64,000 nt of DNA from Oceanirhabdus seepicola (GCF_023684385.1 NZ_JAGSOJ010000001.1:310001-374000), one strand, 5' to 3'; positions 1-10,807 are shown, counted from the first letter of the stretch. Notes: generated by a model from the letters alone, not told the origin. Made by a program: numbers and translations.

Positions 1-143
1 CAATCATATAGAACTATGTTATATTTTGTCTTGTAATAATCAAATAATAACCTTACCTTTGAATTCTTTTCAAACGTTTTTTTGTTGTCACAAACATTTA
101 GCAATTATCATCATAAACTTTTATTACATAGGGAGGAATATTT

Positions 144-1688
<1,545 letters not shown>

Positions 1689-1723
1689 GGATAGACTTAT
1701 TTAAAGTCTATCCCTTTTATTTT
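1689..1723 (+). terminator. Rho-independent terminator after nhaC
   Basis: Stem GGATAGACTT / AAGTCTATCC with a short AT loop, followed by CTTTTATTTT. Confidence 0.85.
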
Positions 1724-1822
1724 CTCAAATAAAATTTGCCTACCTTCATTATAAAAAATTGAAATAGCTTATCATTTATATTATAATTTTCTTATCCCTT
1801 TGTGATAGAAAGAAGGTTTTTT

Positions 1823-2239
1823 ATGAAAAAGTGGGATTACATATTAATAGTATTACTAATTGCAATCTCTTTAACACCATATTTATTTTTAAGAGCATCT
1901 AATGAATCATCTAAAAATATTTATGCTGAGGTTTCAATAAACAATGAAGTGGTAAAAAAAATAAACATTAGTGATCTGAGAAATCTTAATAAATCCTTTG
2001 AATTTGATAGCAAATATGGACATAACACACTTTTAGTAACGAATAAAGGGATATCAGTATCACATGCTGATTGTCCAGATCTTGTATGTGTTAAATCCAA
2101 GCCTATAGAAAAAGAAAATAGAGTTATAGCTTGCATACCAAATAAAATGATTGTTAAAATTGTTGTTGAAGAACAGACTACTACAGATGATGATTCAGAG
2201 CATGAAAATGACGATGATATTGATTTTATCTCTGAATAA
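1823..2239 (+). CDS. NusG domain II-containing small membrane-anchored protein
   Basis: A 138-residue protein with one N-terminal membrane anchor (about residues 5-27) and an extracytoplasmic NusG-II-type beta domain. The family pattern is visible: HADCPDLVCV followed by VIACIPNKMIVKIV, with two cysteines spaced as usual in these proteins. The tail is rich in Asp/Glu. An upstream in-frame GTG at 1802 exists, but AGAAGG spaced 8 bases before the ATG at 1823 favours this start. It is 14 bases upstream of the Gx transporter, its usual partner in Firmicutes, where the pair often travels with FMN-binding/ApbE flavin proteins; none is seen here. Biochemical role unknown. Confidence 0.8.
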   Translation: MKKWDYILIVLLIAISLTPYLFLRASNESSKNIYAEVSINNEVVKKINISDLRNLNKSFEFDSKYGHNTLLVTNKGISVSHADCPDLVCVKSKPIEKENRVIACIPNKMIVKIVVEEQTTTDDDSEHENDDDIDFISE

Positions 2240-2253
2240 GGTGGTGAATTTTT

Positions 2254-2763
2254 ATGAAAACAAAGAAATTTGTATTGTTAAGTATGTTGGTAGCACAAGC
2301 AATGCTCCTTTTTATAGTGGAATCAGCTATACCTATGCCATTTCTACCTCCTGGAGCTAAATTAGGCCTTGCTAATATTATAACAGTACTTTCATTGTAT
2401 ATTTTTACTCCTAAAGAAACGCTATTGGTAATTTTACTTAGAGTATTTTTATCTGCTATGATATTAAGTAATCTACAGACTATGATGTATAGTTTGAGTG
2501 GGGCATTGACTAGTTTTACATTCATGCTATTGATTAAAACTTTATTAAAAGATAACGTATCACCTATAGGAGTGAGTTGTGTGGGGGCAGTATTTCATGC
2601 AATAGGTCAGCTATTTATGGCTTCACTTATGTTTGGAACGCTAGGTTTCTTTTACTATCTTCCATTACACACTGCTATAGCATTATTCACTGGTTTTTTC
2701 ATAGGCTGTACTACTATGTACTTACTAAAACACTTTAAGAAACTAAGAATTATTACTGATTAA
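2254..2763 (+). CDS. Gx transporter family protein (heptaprenyl diphosphate synthase component I family)
   Basis: A 169-residue integral membrane protein with about five hydrophobic helices and the family signature ESAIPMPFLPPGAKLGLANI near residues 22-41. The family was named after heptaprenyl diphosphate synthase component I, but the sequence looks like a small ECF-S-like transporter; substrate unknown. A GGTGG ribosome binding site precedes the ATG, and the gene follows the NusG-II protein by 14 bases, so the two are almost certainly cotranscribed. Confidence 0.75.
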   Translation: MKTKKFVLLSMLVAQAMLLFIVESAIPMPFLPPGAKLGLANIITVLSLYIFTPKETLLVILLRVFLSAMILSNLQTMMYSLSGALTSFTFMLLIKTLLKDNVSPIGVSCVGAVFHAIGQLFMASLMFGTLGFFYYLPLHTAIALFTGFFIGCTTMYLLKHFKKLRIITD

Positions 2764-2780
2764 AACCGCTATTAGAAAAA

Positions 2781-3019
2781 ATGGATAATGGAAAATGTAT
2801 GATGTTTCTGCTTACGCAGAAACATCATATTATTGGTTATAAAACAATAGGGTTTTACTTGTTTCATCTTTGATAAAACATTGTGTTTGAAGTACAATAT
2901 TTTATCTAAAGATAAAATGAGTAAAACCCTTTTGACCTAAAGAACAATAAAATGTAGGTTCGGACCTCATTCAGAACCATCCATCGTTCTCCACTCTCAA
3001 CCTTCAACTCTCAACTATG
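2781..3019 (-). repeat. Family A structured intergenic repeat, copy A1 (inverted orientation)
   Basis: An imperfect palindrome of about 240 bp. The ends are degenerate tandem words (ATGGATAATGGAAAATG at the left; CTCAACCTTCAACTCTCAAC at the right). Inside are a GTTTCTGC/GCAGAAAC hairpin, an arm GGGTTTTACT/AGTAAAACCC, and three core hairpins: TGTTT...AAAACA, ATTGT...ACAAT and ATTTTATCT/AGATAAAAT. A further GGTTC/GAACC hairpin follows. Its reverse complement matches the hairpin order of copies A3 and A4. It fills the gap between convergent genes and ends about 10 bases past the stop of the Ca/Na exchanger. Confidence 0.8.
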
Positions 3020-3028
3020 TTTTTAGGC

Positions 3029-4021
3029 TTAGTTTCTTATTATTATAAACACTGCATATGCCACATAAAGAAGAGTAAATATTATCCCTTCATTTCTATT
3101 TAATATTTTTCTATAACTCATAATCAAATAAGCGATGATTGACACAACTAGTAAGTATAGCATGTCTACTATTAAATCTCCATTAATAACTATTGGTGAG
3201 ATTGTAGAAGTTACGCCTAGTACTAATAGAAGATTAAATACATTTGATCCAATAATATTACCAATTGCCATGTCACTCTCACCTTTTTTAGCTGCTACTA
3301 ATGAAGTAACCAATTCTGGTAGTGATGTTCCCATAGCTACAATTGTTAACCCTACAAGTGTCTCACTCATTCCTATAGATAAGGCAATTTCTCTTGAGCT
3401 TTTTACTACCCAATCTCCACCAATCACAACACCAGTAATTCCAAGAATAATCATGAGCATATGTTTTCCTATAGCCCTCTTTTTTTCTTTATCATCAATT
3501 ATAATTTCTGCATCTAAAGCTACGGCTGCTTCTTCTAAAGCTTTTTTTCTAGCACTAAGTGCTCCTCCAACCAGATAAAACATAAATATAGAGAAAAAAC
3601 TTATTAGAACAAGTCCATCTCCTCTTGTGAGTATGTTCATACTAGACCCAGAGAAAAACATATCTCCGCATAATACCATTACTCCAAAAGTAATCAAAAT
3701 TAAAAACGGAAAATCTTTAACCAATACGGACTTTTCTACTTCTACTTTTTTTATCAATGCTGTTATACCAACAACTAAAAGAAGATTAAATATACTTGAA
3801 CCAGCTATATTTCCTGTTGCAATATCTGGTGCACCTATTAAAGCTGATTTAATACTTACTGCCAATTCTGGTGCACTTGTCCCAAAGGCTACTATAGTTA
3901 ATCCAATAATTATTGATGGTATCTTTAATATTTTGGCTATACTTGAAGCAGCATCAACAAGTATATCAGCGCCTTTTATTAGTAATACGAATCCTAAAAC
4001 CAATACCAAATAGTCCATCAA
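3029..4021 (-). CDS. Calcium/sodium antiporter of the CaCA family (YrbG-like)
   Basis: A 330-residue membrane exchanger that swaps cytoplasmic Ca2+ (or K+) for Na+ or H+. Both halves carry the duplicated alpha repeat: GTSAPELAVS with GNIAGSSIFN in the first half and MGTSLPELVTS with GNIIGSNVFN in the second. About ten membrane segments are visible, with an acidic-basic cytoplasmic loop (ALEEAAVALDAEIIIDDKEK) in the middle. Length is normal for the bacterial family. A GGAGG motif lies just upstream of the ATG. It stands alone between a terminator hairpin (4049-4094) and repeat A1. Confidence 0.88.
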   Translation of the reverse strand: MMDYLVLVLGFVLLIKGADILVDAASSIAKILKIPSIIIGLTIVAFGTSAPELAVSIKSALIGAPDIATGNIAGSSIFNLLLVVGITALIKKVEVEKSVLVKDFPFLILITFGVMVLCGDMFFSGSSMNILTRGDGLVLISFFSIFMFYLVGGALSARKKALEEAAVALDAEIIIDDKEKKRAIGKHMLMIILGITGVVIGGDWVVKSSREIALSIGMSETLVGLTIVAMGTSLPELVTSLVAAKKGESDMAIGNIIGSNVFNLLLVLGVTSTISPIVINGDLIVDMLYLLVVSIIAYLIMSYRKILNRNEGIIFTLLYVAYAVFIIIRN

Positions 4022-4048
4022 TGATTGTCCTCCTCTACAATAACAAAT

Positions 4049-4094
4049 AAAAATAGCACTATAATATTAGTATATCTAATTAGTGCTATTTTTA
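4049..4094. terminator. Bidirectional-looking terminator hairpin downstream of helD
   Basis: Arms AAAAATAGCACTA and TAGTGCTATTTTT enclose an AT loop. It lies just after the helD stop on the minus strand and before the exchanger gene. Confidence 0.75.
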
Positions 4095-4120
4095 GTCTAA
4101 TAAAAATTTAACAAAAACAA

Positions 4121-6229
4121 TCATAATTTCAAATGTGTTAATTCATGAAGTGCTCTTGTTGCCATTACATATTGCGCTTTTGGAGTATCTGATTCTTCAG
4201 TAATCATCATTACTGCATCAAATTCAAGTCCTTTACCATAGCAAACAGGAATTATTATATTTCCTTTAGTTAAATATACTTCTTCACTATCTATTAGTTT
4301 AACCTCAATATCCTTTGAAAGCATATTTTTTACTTCTTTGGAAAGTGATATACTATTACAAATAACGGCAGTTGTTTCATAACCTCTTTTCTTGCATTTT
4401 TCAAAAAATTCTTCAATCTTGTGAGCAAGGTTTTCTACTTTTACTTGTTCCTCTATTTGAACCTTTTCACCACTTCTTACTAAAGGTACTATATCACTAT
4501 TTGCCACTAAACCATTAGCATACTCCATTATTTCTTTTGTTGATCTATAACTCTTATTAAGCTTAAATTTAAGAATACCATTATCTAGTATTTTCTCAAA
4601 ATTATTTAGAACATTTTCTTTATCCATTGGCAACATGCTCTGATTACAATCTCCAACAATTGTAAAATTATTGCATTTAGTATATTCTTTGATTACCTCT
4701 AGTTGTAAATTACTCCAATCTTGAGCTTCATCAATAACTATATGTTTTATTTCTCCATGATATTTTATTCCGTTTAGTTTCAACTCCAAATATAAAATTG
4801 GTGCTAAATCTTGATGATTTAAATCTTTATCATTATTAATTTGATTATAATATTTTAAAACATTTTCTCCTTTTAAATATGCAAGTTCATCCTTAGCTTT
4901 CATTACATCTCTAATAAGCTTTTCAATTTTCATTCTTCTATTAAGAGCAATATTATTTTCTTGAATATTTCTTTCGCTATCAGATAATTTATCTAATTCT
5001 TTCTTATATTCTCTTTCTATCTCATAAAATATCTCATTTCTAATTGAAGTTATTTTGTTGAATAAGATCCTTCTTATTTTCCTGCTTCTTCTGTAAAGAG
5101 GCATTGATTTATAGTATTCTATGAACATCTCATTTATTTCTTCTTTTGAAACTACTATTTTATCTCTAAATATAATATCCTCAGTGGCTAATAAATTATT
5201 TTCAAGTTGCTTCATCATATTATCTAATTCACACTTGAACTCTTCACTATTTTTCTTCTTATAATCATTAATAAATTCCTCATCATTATTAAATATTCTA
5301 TTCAAGAATAAATCATATGAGTTTACCTTTTCCAGATTTAAAGCTTTTCTTACAAATTCATGGAATGTATCCTGTGGAACTCCTGTTTCACCTAACTCCG
5401 GCAAAACATTGGAAATATAATCCATAAATATCATATTCGGACCAAAAATTAAAACTTTATCTTCTAATTGTTTTCTGAAATTATATAATATATATGCAAT
5501 TCTATGAAGAGCGATAGTTGTTTTTCCAGAACCAGCCACTCCATCCACAATACTACTATTATTATATGGTAGTCTTATAATCTCATCCTGTTCTTCCTGA
5601 ATACTCATAATTATATCTTTAAGCTTTTCTGAAGTATTACTACAAAGAATTTCCTGAAGAATTTCATCTTTAACATCTCTTTCACTAGTAAAAAGCCCTT
5701 TAAGGTCTCCACCCTTTATAACATATTGATTTCTCTTTAGAATATCTGCCTCAATCTTCCCATGTGGTGCTTCAAATGAACTTCTTCCAGTTTTCCCTTT
5801 ATAAAATAAACTTGCAATTGGTGCTCTCCAATCTACAACAACGGGTTCGTACTCATCTTCAAGTGTCAATCCAAATCTTCCAATGTAAATTTTCTCAGGG
5901 GCATATTTATCTTCCTTAAACTCAATACTTCCAAAATAAGGGTTCACTTTTAATTTTGTTAATTCTATGAGCTTTCTATCAAAACTCTTGTAAGCTTCTT
6001 CTTTAATAAATCTTTCATGGTCAAAGTACTCAATTATTTTGTCTTCATCATCTTTATACTCTTCAATAGCTTTTTTTCTATATTCAAGAAGATAATCTGC
6101 AAACTGTTTTCTCTTATCTACATACTTGAGAATCTCATTTTTAATAGTTTGTATTACCTCTTCAACATGTTTTTCTTCTAATTCAAATTCAACCAGTTTC
6201 ATAATATCACTATTTTTTATATTTTTCAC
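4121..6229 (-). CDS. helD: HelD-type RNA polymerase recycling ATPase (UvrD-like)
   Basis: A 702-residue SF1 helicase-fold ATPase of the HelD group, which in Firmicutes removes RNA polymerase from DNA and nucleic acid. Walker A GVAGSGKTT is at residues 230-238; Walker B appears as HIVIDEAQDWS and motif VI as YVMATRALHEL at the extreme C terminus. The N-terminal 90 residues are charged and helical, like the HelD arm that enters the polymerase secondary channel, and the conserved VDWRAPIASLFY stretch is at about 132-143. Length fits HelD. The start is GTG behind a GGTGTGGTGA stretch. The epimerase stop lies 19 bases upstream. Confidence 0.9.
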   Translation of the reverse strand: MKNIKNSDIMKLVEFELEEKHVEEVIQTIKNEILKYVDKRKQFADYLLEYRKKAIEEYKDDEDKIIEYFDHERFIKEEAYKSFDRKLIELTKLKVNPYFGSIEFKEDKYAPEKIYIGRFGLTLEDEYEPVVVDWRAPIASLFYKGKTGRSSFEAPHGKIEADILKRNQYVIKGGDLKGLFTSERDVKDEILQEILCSNTSEKLKDIIMSIQEEQDEIIRLPYNNSSIVDGVAGSGKTTIALHRIAYILYNFRKQLEDKVLIFGPNMIFMDYISNVLPELGETGVPQDTFHEFVRKALNLEKVNSYDLFLNRIFNNDEEFINDYKKKNSEEFKCELDNMMKQLENNLLATEDIIFRDKIVVSKEEINEMFIEYYKSMPLYRRSRKIRRILFNKITSIRNEIFYEIEREYKKELDKLSDSERNIQENNIALNRRMKIEKLIRDVMKAKDELAYLKGENVLKYYNQINNDKDLNHQDLAPILYLELKLNGIKYHGEIKHIVIDEAQDWSNLQLEVIKEYTKCNNFTIVGDCNQSMLPMDKENVLNNFEKILDNGILKFKLNKSYRSTKEIMEYANGLVANSDIVPLVRSGEKVQIEEQVKVENLAHKIEEFFEKCKKRGYETTAVICNSISLSKEVKNMLSKDIEVKLIDSEEVYLTKGNIIIPVCYGKGLEFDAVMMITEESDTPKAQYVMATRALHELTHLKL

Positions 6230-6248
6230 TAAATCACCACACCTCTAC

Positions 6249-7340
6249 TTATAAAATTATCTCATTCCACCCTTTAACTTCATGAATTCCAAGTCCTGGT
6301 TCATTAGATACTTTAATAATATTCTTATCTATATTTACTCCTCCTACAATAGAATCTTCTTTAAACATTAGCATTGTATCAAGGTCAGCTTTAATCATGT
6401 TTCTTCTTGCTACAGCTAAGGAAGCAGCAGCAGTTATACCAATTTTACTTTCTAGCATACACCCCATCATACACTTTATACCAACAATCTCAGCCATGTT
6501 AATTATCTTAATAGCATTGTGAAAGCCGCCACATTTCATTAGTTTAATATTAATTAAATCGGCTCCTCTTGTCTGAATAATCTTTAACGCATCTGGAGCA
6601 CCTTGAACAGATTCATCCGCTAAAATTTCTGTTTCAACATGGTCTGTAACATATTTCAATCCATCATAATCCCATGCCTTTACAGGTTGTTCAATGAAAT
6701 CTATATCCAATCCCATATCTTCCATCTTTCTTATAGTTCTTACTGCCTCTTTAGGTCTCCATCCTTGATCAGCATCAACTCTTAATGTTACTCCTTTTCT
6801 AACAGATTTCTTTAATACATTTAATCTATCAATGGCAACCTGAGAATCTGTCCCAACTTTTACTTTTAAATGGGTATACCCTTTCATAATTGCATCCAAT
6901 GAACTTGTTACCATCTCTTCAACAGTACCAAAGTTTATTGTTATATCAGTCTCAATTTCATTTCTATATCCACCAAAAAACTTATATAGAGGTATCCCAT
7001 ACTTTTTACCAAATAAGTCATAAATAGCCATATCTATAGCTGCTTTTGCAGCACTATTATTCACTAAAGTTTTATCTATTGCTTTAAAAATCCCTTCAGT
7101 ATCATCAGTTTCTATTCCAATAATTTTAGGTTTTATTAACTTTAGTGCACCTAAGATTGAATCTTCAGTATCTCCAGTAATTTGAGATGTTGTAGCGGCA
7201 CTTCCAATTCCAATTTCACCTTCATCAGTTATAACTTTAACCACTATCTCTTCAGGAGTTTCAATAATTCTCTGCGCTCTTTTATAAGTTCTCTTTAAAG
7301 GAAGGTCAATCTTACCTACTTTTATATCTCTTATTCTCAT
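6249..7340 (-). CDS. Dipeptide epimerase (L-Ala-D/L-Glu epimerase type, enolase superfamily)
   Basis: About 363 residues of the muconate-lactonizing subgroup of the enolase superfamily, predicted to epimerize the Glu residue of L-Ala-D/L-Glu dipeptides from murein peptide recycling. Catalytic features are visible: the KxK acid-base motif in HLKVKVG, metal ligands in VDADQGW, FIEQP and LADES, the second catalytic Lys in INIKLMKCGG, and the late DLD motif (KADLDT) that binds the dipeptide amino group in this subgroup. A longer start five codons upstream exists, but AGAGG is correctly spaced for the ATG at 7340. The neighbour pepV is also a dipeptide-handling enzyme, which supports a murein-peptide or peptide salvage role. 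Confidence 0.85.
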   Translation of the reverse strand: MRIRDIKVGKIDLPLKRTYKRAQRIIETPEEIVVKVITDEGEIGIGSAATTSQITGDTEDSILGALKLIKPKIIGIETDDTEGIFKAIDKTLVNNSAAKAAIDMAIYDLFGKKYGIPLYKFFGGYRNEIETDITINFGTVEEMVTSSLDAIMKGYTHLKVKVGTDSQVAIDRLNVLKKSVRKGVTLRVDADQGWRPKEAVRTIRKMEDMGLDIDFIEQPVKAWDYDGLKYVTDHVETEILADESVQGAPDALKIIQTRGADLINIKLMKCGGFHNAIKIINMAEIVGIKCMMGCMLESKIGITAAASLAVARRNMIKADLDTMLMFKEDSIVGGVNIDKNIIKVSNEPGLGIHEVKGWNEIIL

Positions 7341-7373
7341 AATGTTACCTCTCATAACTTTTTTTAAAAAACA

Positions 7374-7411
7374 AATAAATTCTTACACTCTAGTTGTAAG
7401 AATTTATTTTT
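7374..7411 (-). terminator. Terminator downstream of pepV
   Basis: Perfect arms AAATAAATTCTTACA and TGTAAGAATTTATTT around a six-base loop with T runs on both sides. It can work in both directions but sits downstream of pepV and just upstream of the epimerase. Confidence 0.8.
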
Positions 7412-7527
7412 CTATCCCTTTATATTAACATATCTCTTTTAATTTATACAAGTAATTTTCTAAGGTTTGCTGAGATTTTCGAACATGTATAAATTATTTT
7501 TTGTAATGAACACCCTATATAATTTTT

Positions 7528-8916
7528 CTACTTTGCCAGTTTATATAAAGCATTAGCGTATATTTTAGTATTCTTTATTAGGTTGTGTATTGTAATATAC
7601 TCATTAGGCTTATGAATTGTATCTGGCTCTCCTGGGAACTGAGGTCCAAATGCTAATATATTAGGCATCTCTTTTGCATAAGTTCCTCCACCAATTGAAA
7701 TCAATTCAGCTCTATTTCCAGTCTCTTCTTCATAAACTTCCTGAAGACTTTTTACTAATGGATGGTCTTCTGGATAATATAGAGGTTCTTGATGAACGAA
7801 ATTTTCTATAGTAATACCTTTATCTTTAAGTGTTTCCTTAGCAGGGTTTAACATATCATCAAGTGTTTTTGTTACAGGATATCTAAGATTAAGAATAACC
7901 TTACTTTCTGAATCCTCCAGATTAATTACTCCAACGTTAAATGAAAGTTTTCCTGAAACTTCATCTTCTAGATAACATCCAAAGTCTTCCCCATGAAGAT
8001 TCATTCCAATCTTCTCATTCATAAATTTGATATACTCATTTATCTCATTACTTGAGAATGTAATTTTTCCTAAGAAGTTCATCAAAGCCATTATTGAATT
8101 AAAACCAAGCTCTGGTGTACTTCCGTGAGCTGATTCGCCCTTGCAAAGAAGTTTAATTTCTCCTTCACAAACTTCACCTTTAAGATCATATCCTGTTCTC
8201 TTCACAAATTCATTTAACTTATTTAATATTTCTTCTGTCTCAACACAACTTATAACCGCTTCACATTTATCTGGCACCATGTTAGCCGCTTGGCCTCCAT
8301 AAACCTTTTTAAGGATCATATCACCTTTTTGCTCCTCAAATTTCTTCACCAAATCAAATATGGTAATACCTTTCTCACCATTTATTAATGGATAATCTGC
8401 ATCTGGAGTAAATCCAGCAACTGGCGGTTTTTCTCTCTCTAAATAATATTCTAACTCTTTACTTCCTGTCTCTTCATTAGTTCCGAAAATAATTCTTATC
8501 TTTTTGCTAATTGAAAGACCTTCATCCATTATAGCCTTAACTCCATATAATGCAGCCACTATAGGTCCTTTATCATCAGTAGTTCCTCTTCCATAAATCT
8601 TTCCATCAACAATTTCTCCACCATATGGGTCGTAATTCCAGCCATCGCCCTCTGGAACAACATCTAAATGCCCTAAAGCTGCAACATACTCTTCTCCATC
8701 ACCGTATTCAGCATAACCTACATATCCATCAAGATTTTTAGTTTTAAATCCAAGTTTTTCACTTATTTCTAATGCCTTTTCAAGAGCAATATATGGTCCT
8801 TCACCAAAAGGCTTTCCCTCACTTGCTTCTCCCTCGAGACTTTTAATCTTAACTAACTCTACAGTAGAATTTATAATATCATCCTTCATTCTTTCAATAT
8901 GTTCATTAATACTCAT
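7528..8916 (-). CDS. pepV: Dipeptidase PepV (M20 family metallopeptidase)
   Basis: A 462-residue dizinc dipeptidase of the PepV/Sapep group that cleaves dipeptides with broad specificity in the cytoplasm. Metal-site motifs are clear: LGHLDVVPEGDGW (His-x-Asp), GRGTTDDKGP (bridging Asp), GTNEETGS (catalytic Glu pair) and the C-terminal IHKPNEYI His. The GGGTYAKEMPN stretch is typical of PepV. The start follows an AAAGGAG site 8 bases away. A strong promoter lies at 8969-8997. Confidence 0.93.
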   Translation of the reverse strand: MSINEHIERMKDDIINSTVELVKIKSLEGEASEGKPFGEGPYIALEKALEISEKLGFKTKNLDGYVGYAEYGDGEEYVAALGHLDVVPEGDGWNYDPYGGEIVDGKIYGRGTTDDKGPIVAALYGVKAIMDEGLSISKKIRIIFGTNEETGSKELEYYLEREKPPVAGFTPDADYPLINGEKGITIFDLVKKFEEQKGDMILKKVYGGQAANMVPDKCEAVISCVETEEILNKLNEFVKRTGYDLKGEVCEGEIKLLCKGESAHGSTPELGFNSIMALMNFLGKITFSSNEINEYIKFMNEKIGMNLHGEDFGCYLEDEVSGKLSFNVGVINLEDSESKVILNLRYPVTKTLDDMLNPAKETLKDKGITIENFVHQEPLYYPEDHPLVKSLQEVYEEETGNRAELISIGGGTYAKEMPNILAFGPQFPGEPDTIHKPNEYITIHNLIKNTKIYANALYKLAK

Positions 8917-8968
8917 AATTTATTCTCCTTTCATATGTCAACATTTTAAACCCTTCCAATCACGGATA

Positions 8969-8997
8969 ATTATAGTATAATCTTTCCCTTATTACAA
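8969..8997 (-). promoter_or_regulatory. Vegetative promoter of pepV
   Basis: On the minus strand, -35 TTGTAA (8992-8997), a 17-base spacer and -10 TATAAT (8969-8974), about 50 bases upstream of the pepV start. Confidence 0.75.
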
Positions 8998-9115
8998 TTC
9001 AATAACTTAAGGCATATTATTCATGTTTTAATCACATATTAAACCTTCACTTTTTGTCACTTTTACACCATATCTATTAACTCGACATGAAGTTAAAATA
9101 ATTACAATTAAGACA

Positions 9116-9146
9116 AAAATAAAGAAGAGCAGAGTCTCTTCTTTAT
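9116..9146 (-). terminator. Terminator of the kinase-like gene pair
   Basis: On the minus strand AAAGAAGAG and CTCTTCTTT pair around ACTCTG and are followed by ATTTTTG. It lies about 30 bases after the stop at 9176. Confidence 0.8.
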
Positions 9147-9175
9147 TAAATGCATATATTAACTTTTCTATACGT

Positions 9176-9919
9176 TCAACTAAAACTAAATGGTATAAAT
9201 TCAATATCATTATACTTATCAAATCTTATCTCAACATATCCATCATAATCAATTGTTTCTTGAAATTGAATTATTTTAAGTTCATTATTTTTTTCTAACT
9301 TATCAGTAGTACCTGATTTCTTTTCTTTATATTTTTTATATGCTGCACCATCAGGTCTTTTTACTTTTTCTCCCCATGAATCATAAAATTCTCTCTTATT
9401 ATTCTTTAAGTATTCAAGAAACTCATTCATAACTCCAAGTTTTCTTAGACCCTTACACAAGTTCATGGGATAATCTATTTTTCTTGTAAATGAGTTTTTA
9501 TATGGTAGTACCATTAGTTTTCCCTTATCATCTATATAAATATTTTTTAGTTTAGCATCAATTCTAGAAAACTTTGATTTTTTCATTAGTATAATCAAAG
9601 AAAGTAATTTACCACACACCTCATCTGTCATACCATTTGATTTAATATACTTTTTAATATGGATTCCCTTCATCTGATCCATAACAAATAAGTTACCTTC
9701 TTTATAATAAACCTTTGGAAACTCGTCATAATTCTTCAACTTATTTAGTACCTCATACATCTTATTACATCTTTTTTCTTTAAAAAAGACTTTAATTAAT
9801 TTAGTATCATCAGGCATCTTAAATGTGTATCCCTTTTTACCCTTTTCAACCAACTCACATTTATACAATTCAATTTTAAATTTTTCCTTCGACTCCTTAC
9901 ATTTTTTTTTCTTAGACAT
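9176..9919 (-). CDS. Kinase-like protein, probable pseudokinase
   Basis: A 247-residue soluble basic protein paralogous to the next gene upstream (9955-10686). Shared blocks include RIDAKLKNIYID against RIDVRLKDIYVD, and FTRKIDYPMNLCKGLRKLG against FTRRMNYPRHLCKGLKSHG. These correspond to the catalytic loop and the region after the metal-binding loop of small bacterial protein kinases. Here D121 and N126 of the catalytic loop are present, but the Asp of the DFG-like position is lost (VLPYK at 137-141 against LIDPK in the paralogue), and no glycine-rich loop is evident, so catalysis is doubtful. The ATG follows AGGAGG. The C-terminal 60 residues are lineage-specific and charged. Function unknown. 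Confidence 0.6.
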   Translation of the reverse strand: MSKKKKCKESKEKFKIELYKCELVEKGKKGYTFKMPDDTKLIKVFFKEKRCNKMYEVLNKLKNYDEFPKVYYKEGNLFVMDQMKGIHIKKYIKSNGMTDEVCGKLLSLIILMKKSKFSRIDAKLKNIYIDDKGKLMVLPYKNSFTRKIDYPMNLCKGLRKLGVMNEFLEYLKNNKREFYDSWGEKVKRPDGAAYKKYKEKKSGTTDKLEKNNELKIIQFQETIDYDGYVEIRFDKYNDIEFIPFSFS

Positions 9920-9954
9920 CTTATCCTCCTAAAAGATTACTCATCAATATTGAC

Positions 9955-10686
9955 CTACAATAAACTCTCAATTTCTGTGATATCAATGAAATTTATATCT
10001 TCATCTAATTCTTCGATGATAGGTAGATCTACTCCTGTAATAACCCCTCCACCAATACCATAAGCAGTTATTTTTCCTTTTTTTAATTTTTGTTTCTTGT
10101 AAAGTTTTTTAGCTGTTTCACTACGGTTTGTACTGTAAATATTCGTCATGCTCACACTATACAACTCAGGATTATTTTCATATAAAGCTTTTAAGAAACT
10201 ATATAACCCTCCATGACTTTTAAGTCCTTTACATAAATGTCTTGGATAATTCATCCGCCTTGTAAAGTATCCCTTAGGGTCTATCAATTTTATATTCTCT
10301 TCATTATCCACATAGATATCTTTAAGCCTAACATCTATTCGTGTAAATCCTAGCCTTTGGAATTCATTGAGAAGCTCCACCACTTTCTCAGCTATTTTAT
10401 CACTCAACCCATCTCTCTTTATTATATCTTTCAAACATTCTCCATCGACCTTTTCTCTTACAATATAGTTTTCACCTATTTCAACTAAGTTCGGAAAATA
10501 TCTATTCCCATGTACTCTTAAAAGGATATCTCCTTCTCTATCACAAGTAATATCCTCTCTAAATATCTTAATAACTTTATCTTTTGATATGCTATAAACT
10601 ATGCCGTTATTGCCTGCTCCAATAAATTCCCAACCTGGAGATACTGCATCAACCCTTTCACCATAAATTCTTTTATTTATTATCAT
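9955..10686 (-). CDS. Small RIO/Ser-Thr kinase-like protein
   Basis: A 243-residue protein with an apparently complete, minimal kinase core: glycine-rich loop GAGNNGIV (23-30), VAIK-type Lys40 in KVIKIF, hinge-like IVREKVDGE (75-83), catalytic D118 in RIDVRLKD and a DFG-equivalent D136 in LIDPKG. The usual catalytic-loop Asn is replaced by Asp (D123). The protein is short like the sporulation kinases YrzF/YabT and RIO-like proteins; substrate unknown. The frame stays open 26 codons further upstream, but that extension reads through the dinB terminator; GGTTGGTG before ATG 10686 marks the start. It is 35 bases upstream of its degenerate paralogue. Confidence 0.65.
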   Translation of the reverse strand: MIINKRIYGERVDAVSPGWEFIGAGNNGIVYSISKDKVIKIFREDITCDREGDILLRVHGNRYFPNLVEIGENYIVREKVDGECLKDIIKRDGLSDKIAEKVVELLNEFQRLGFTRIDVRLKDIYVDNEENIKLIDPKGYFTRRMNYPRHLCKGLKSHGGLYSFLKALYENNPELYSVSMTNIYSTNRSETAKKLYKKQKLKKGKITAYGIGGGVITGVDLPIIEELDEDINFIDITEIESLL

Positions 10687-10748
10687 ATAACACCAACCTA
10701 AATTACTAATGCTATTAATAGTATATTTATCACTTATAATCTTTGACA

Positions 10749-10780
10749 CAAAAAAAGCATGCAATGCATGCTTTAAAAAA
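10749..10780 (-). terminator. Terminator of dinB
   Basis: Arms AAAGCATGC and GCATGCTTT with a long A tract on the plus strand (T tract on minus). About 40 bases after the dinB stop. Confidence 0.85.
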
Positions 10781-10783
10781 AGT

Positions 10784-10807
10784 TAACAATGGACAATATC
10801 CACTATT
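10784..10807. repeat. Family A end-word remnant
   Basis: AACAATGGACAATATCCACT resembles the degenerate terminal words of the family A repeats (GTGGACAATCGACAAC in copy A4). It lies between the dinB stop and its terminator. Short, so tentative. Confidence 0.35.

Noticed and set aside
2226..2525. 99-codon minus-strand ORF
   Set aside because: Antisense shadow of the Gx transporter gene.
9028..9222. 64-codon minus-strand ORF after the pseudokinase gene
   Set aside because: It overlaps the 3' end of the pseudokinase gene and reads through its terminator hairpin; no ribosome binding site.
10687..10764. N-terminal extension of the kinase-like protein
   Set aside because: It is translated from the dinB terminator; ATG 10686 fits the ribosome binding site and the kinase fold.
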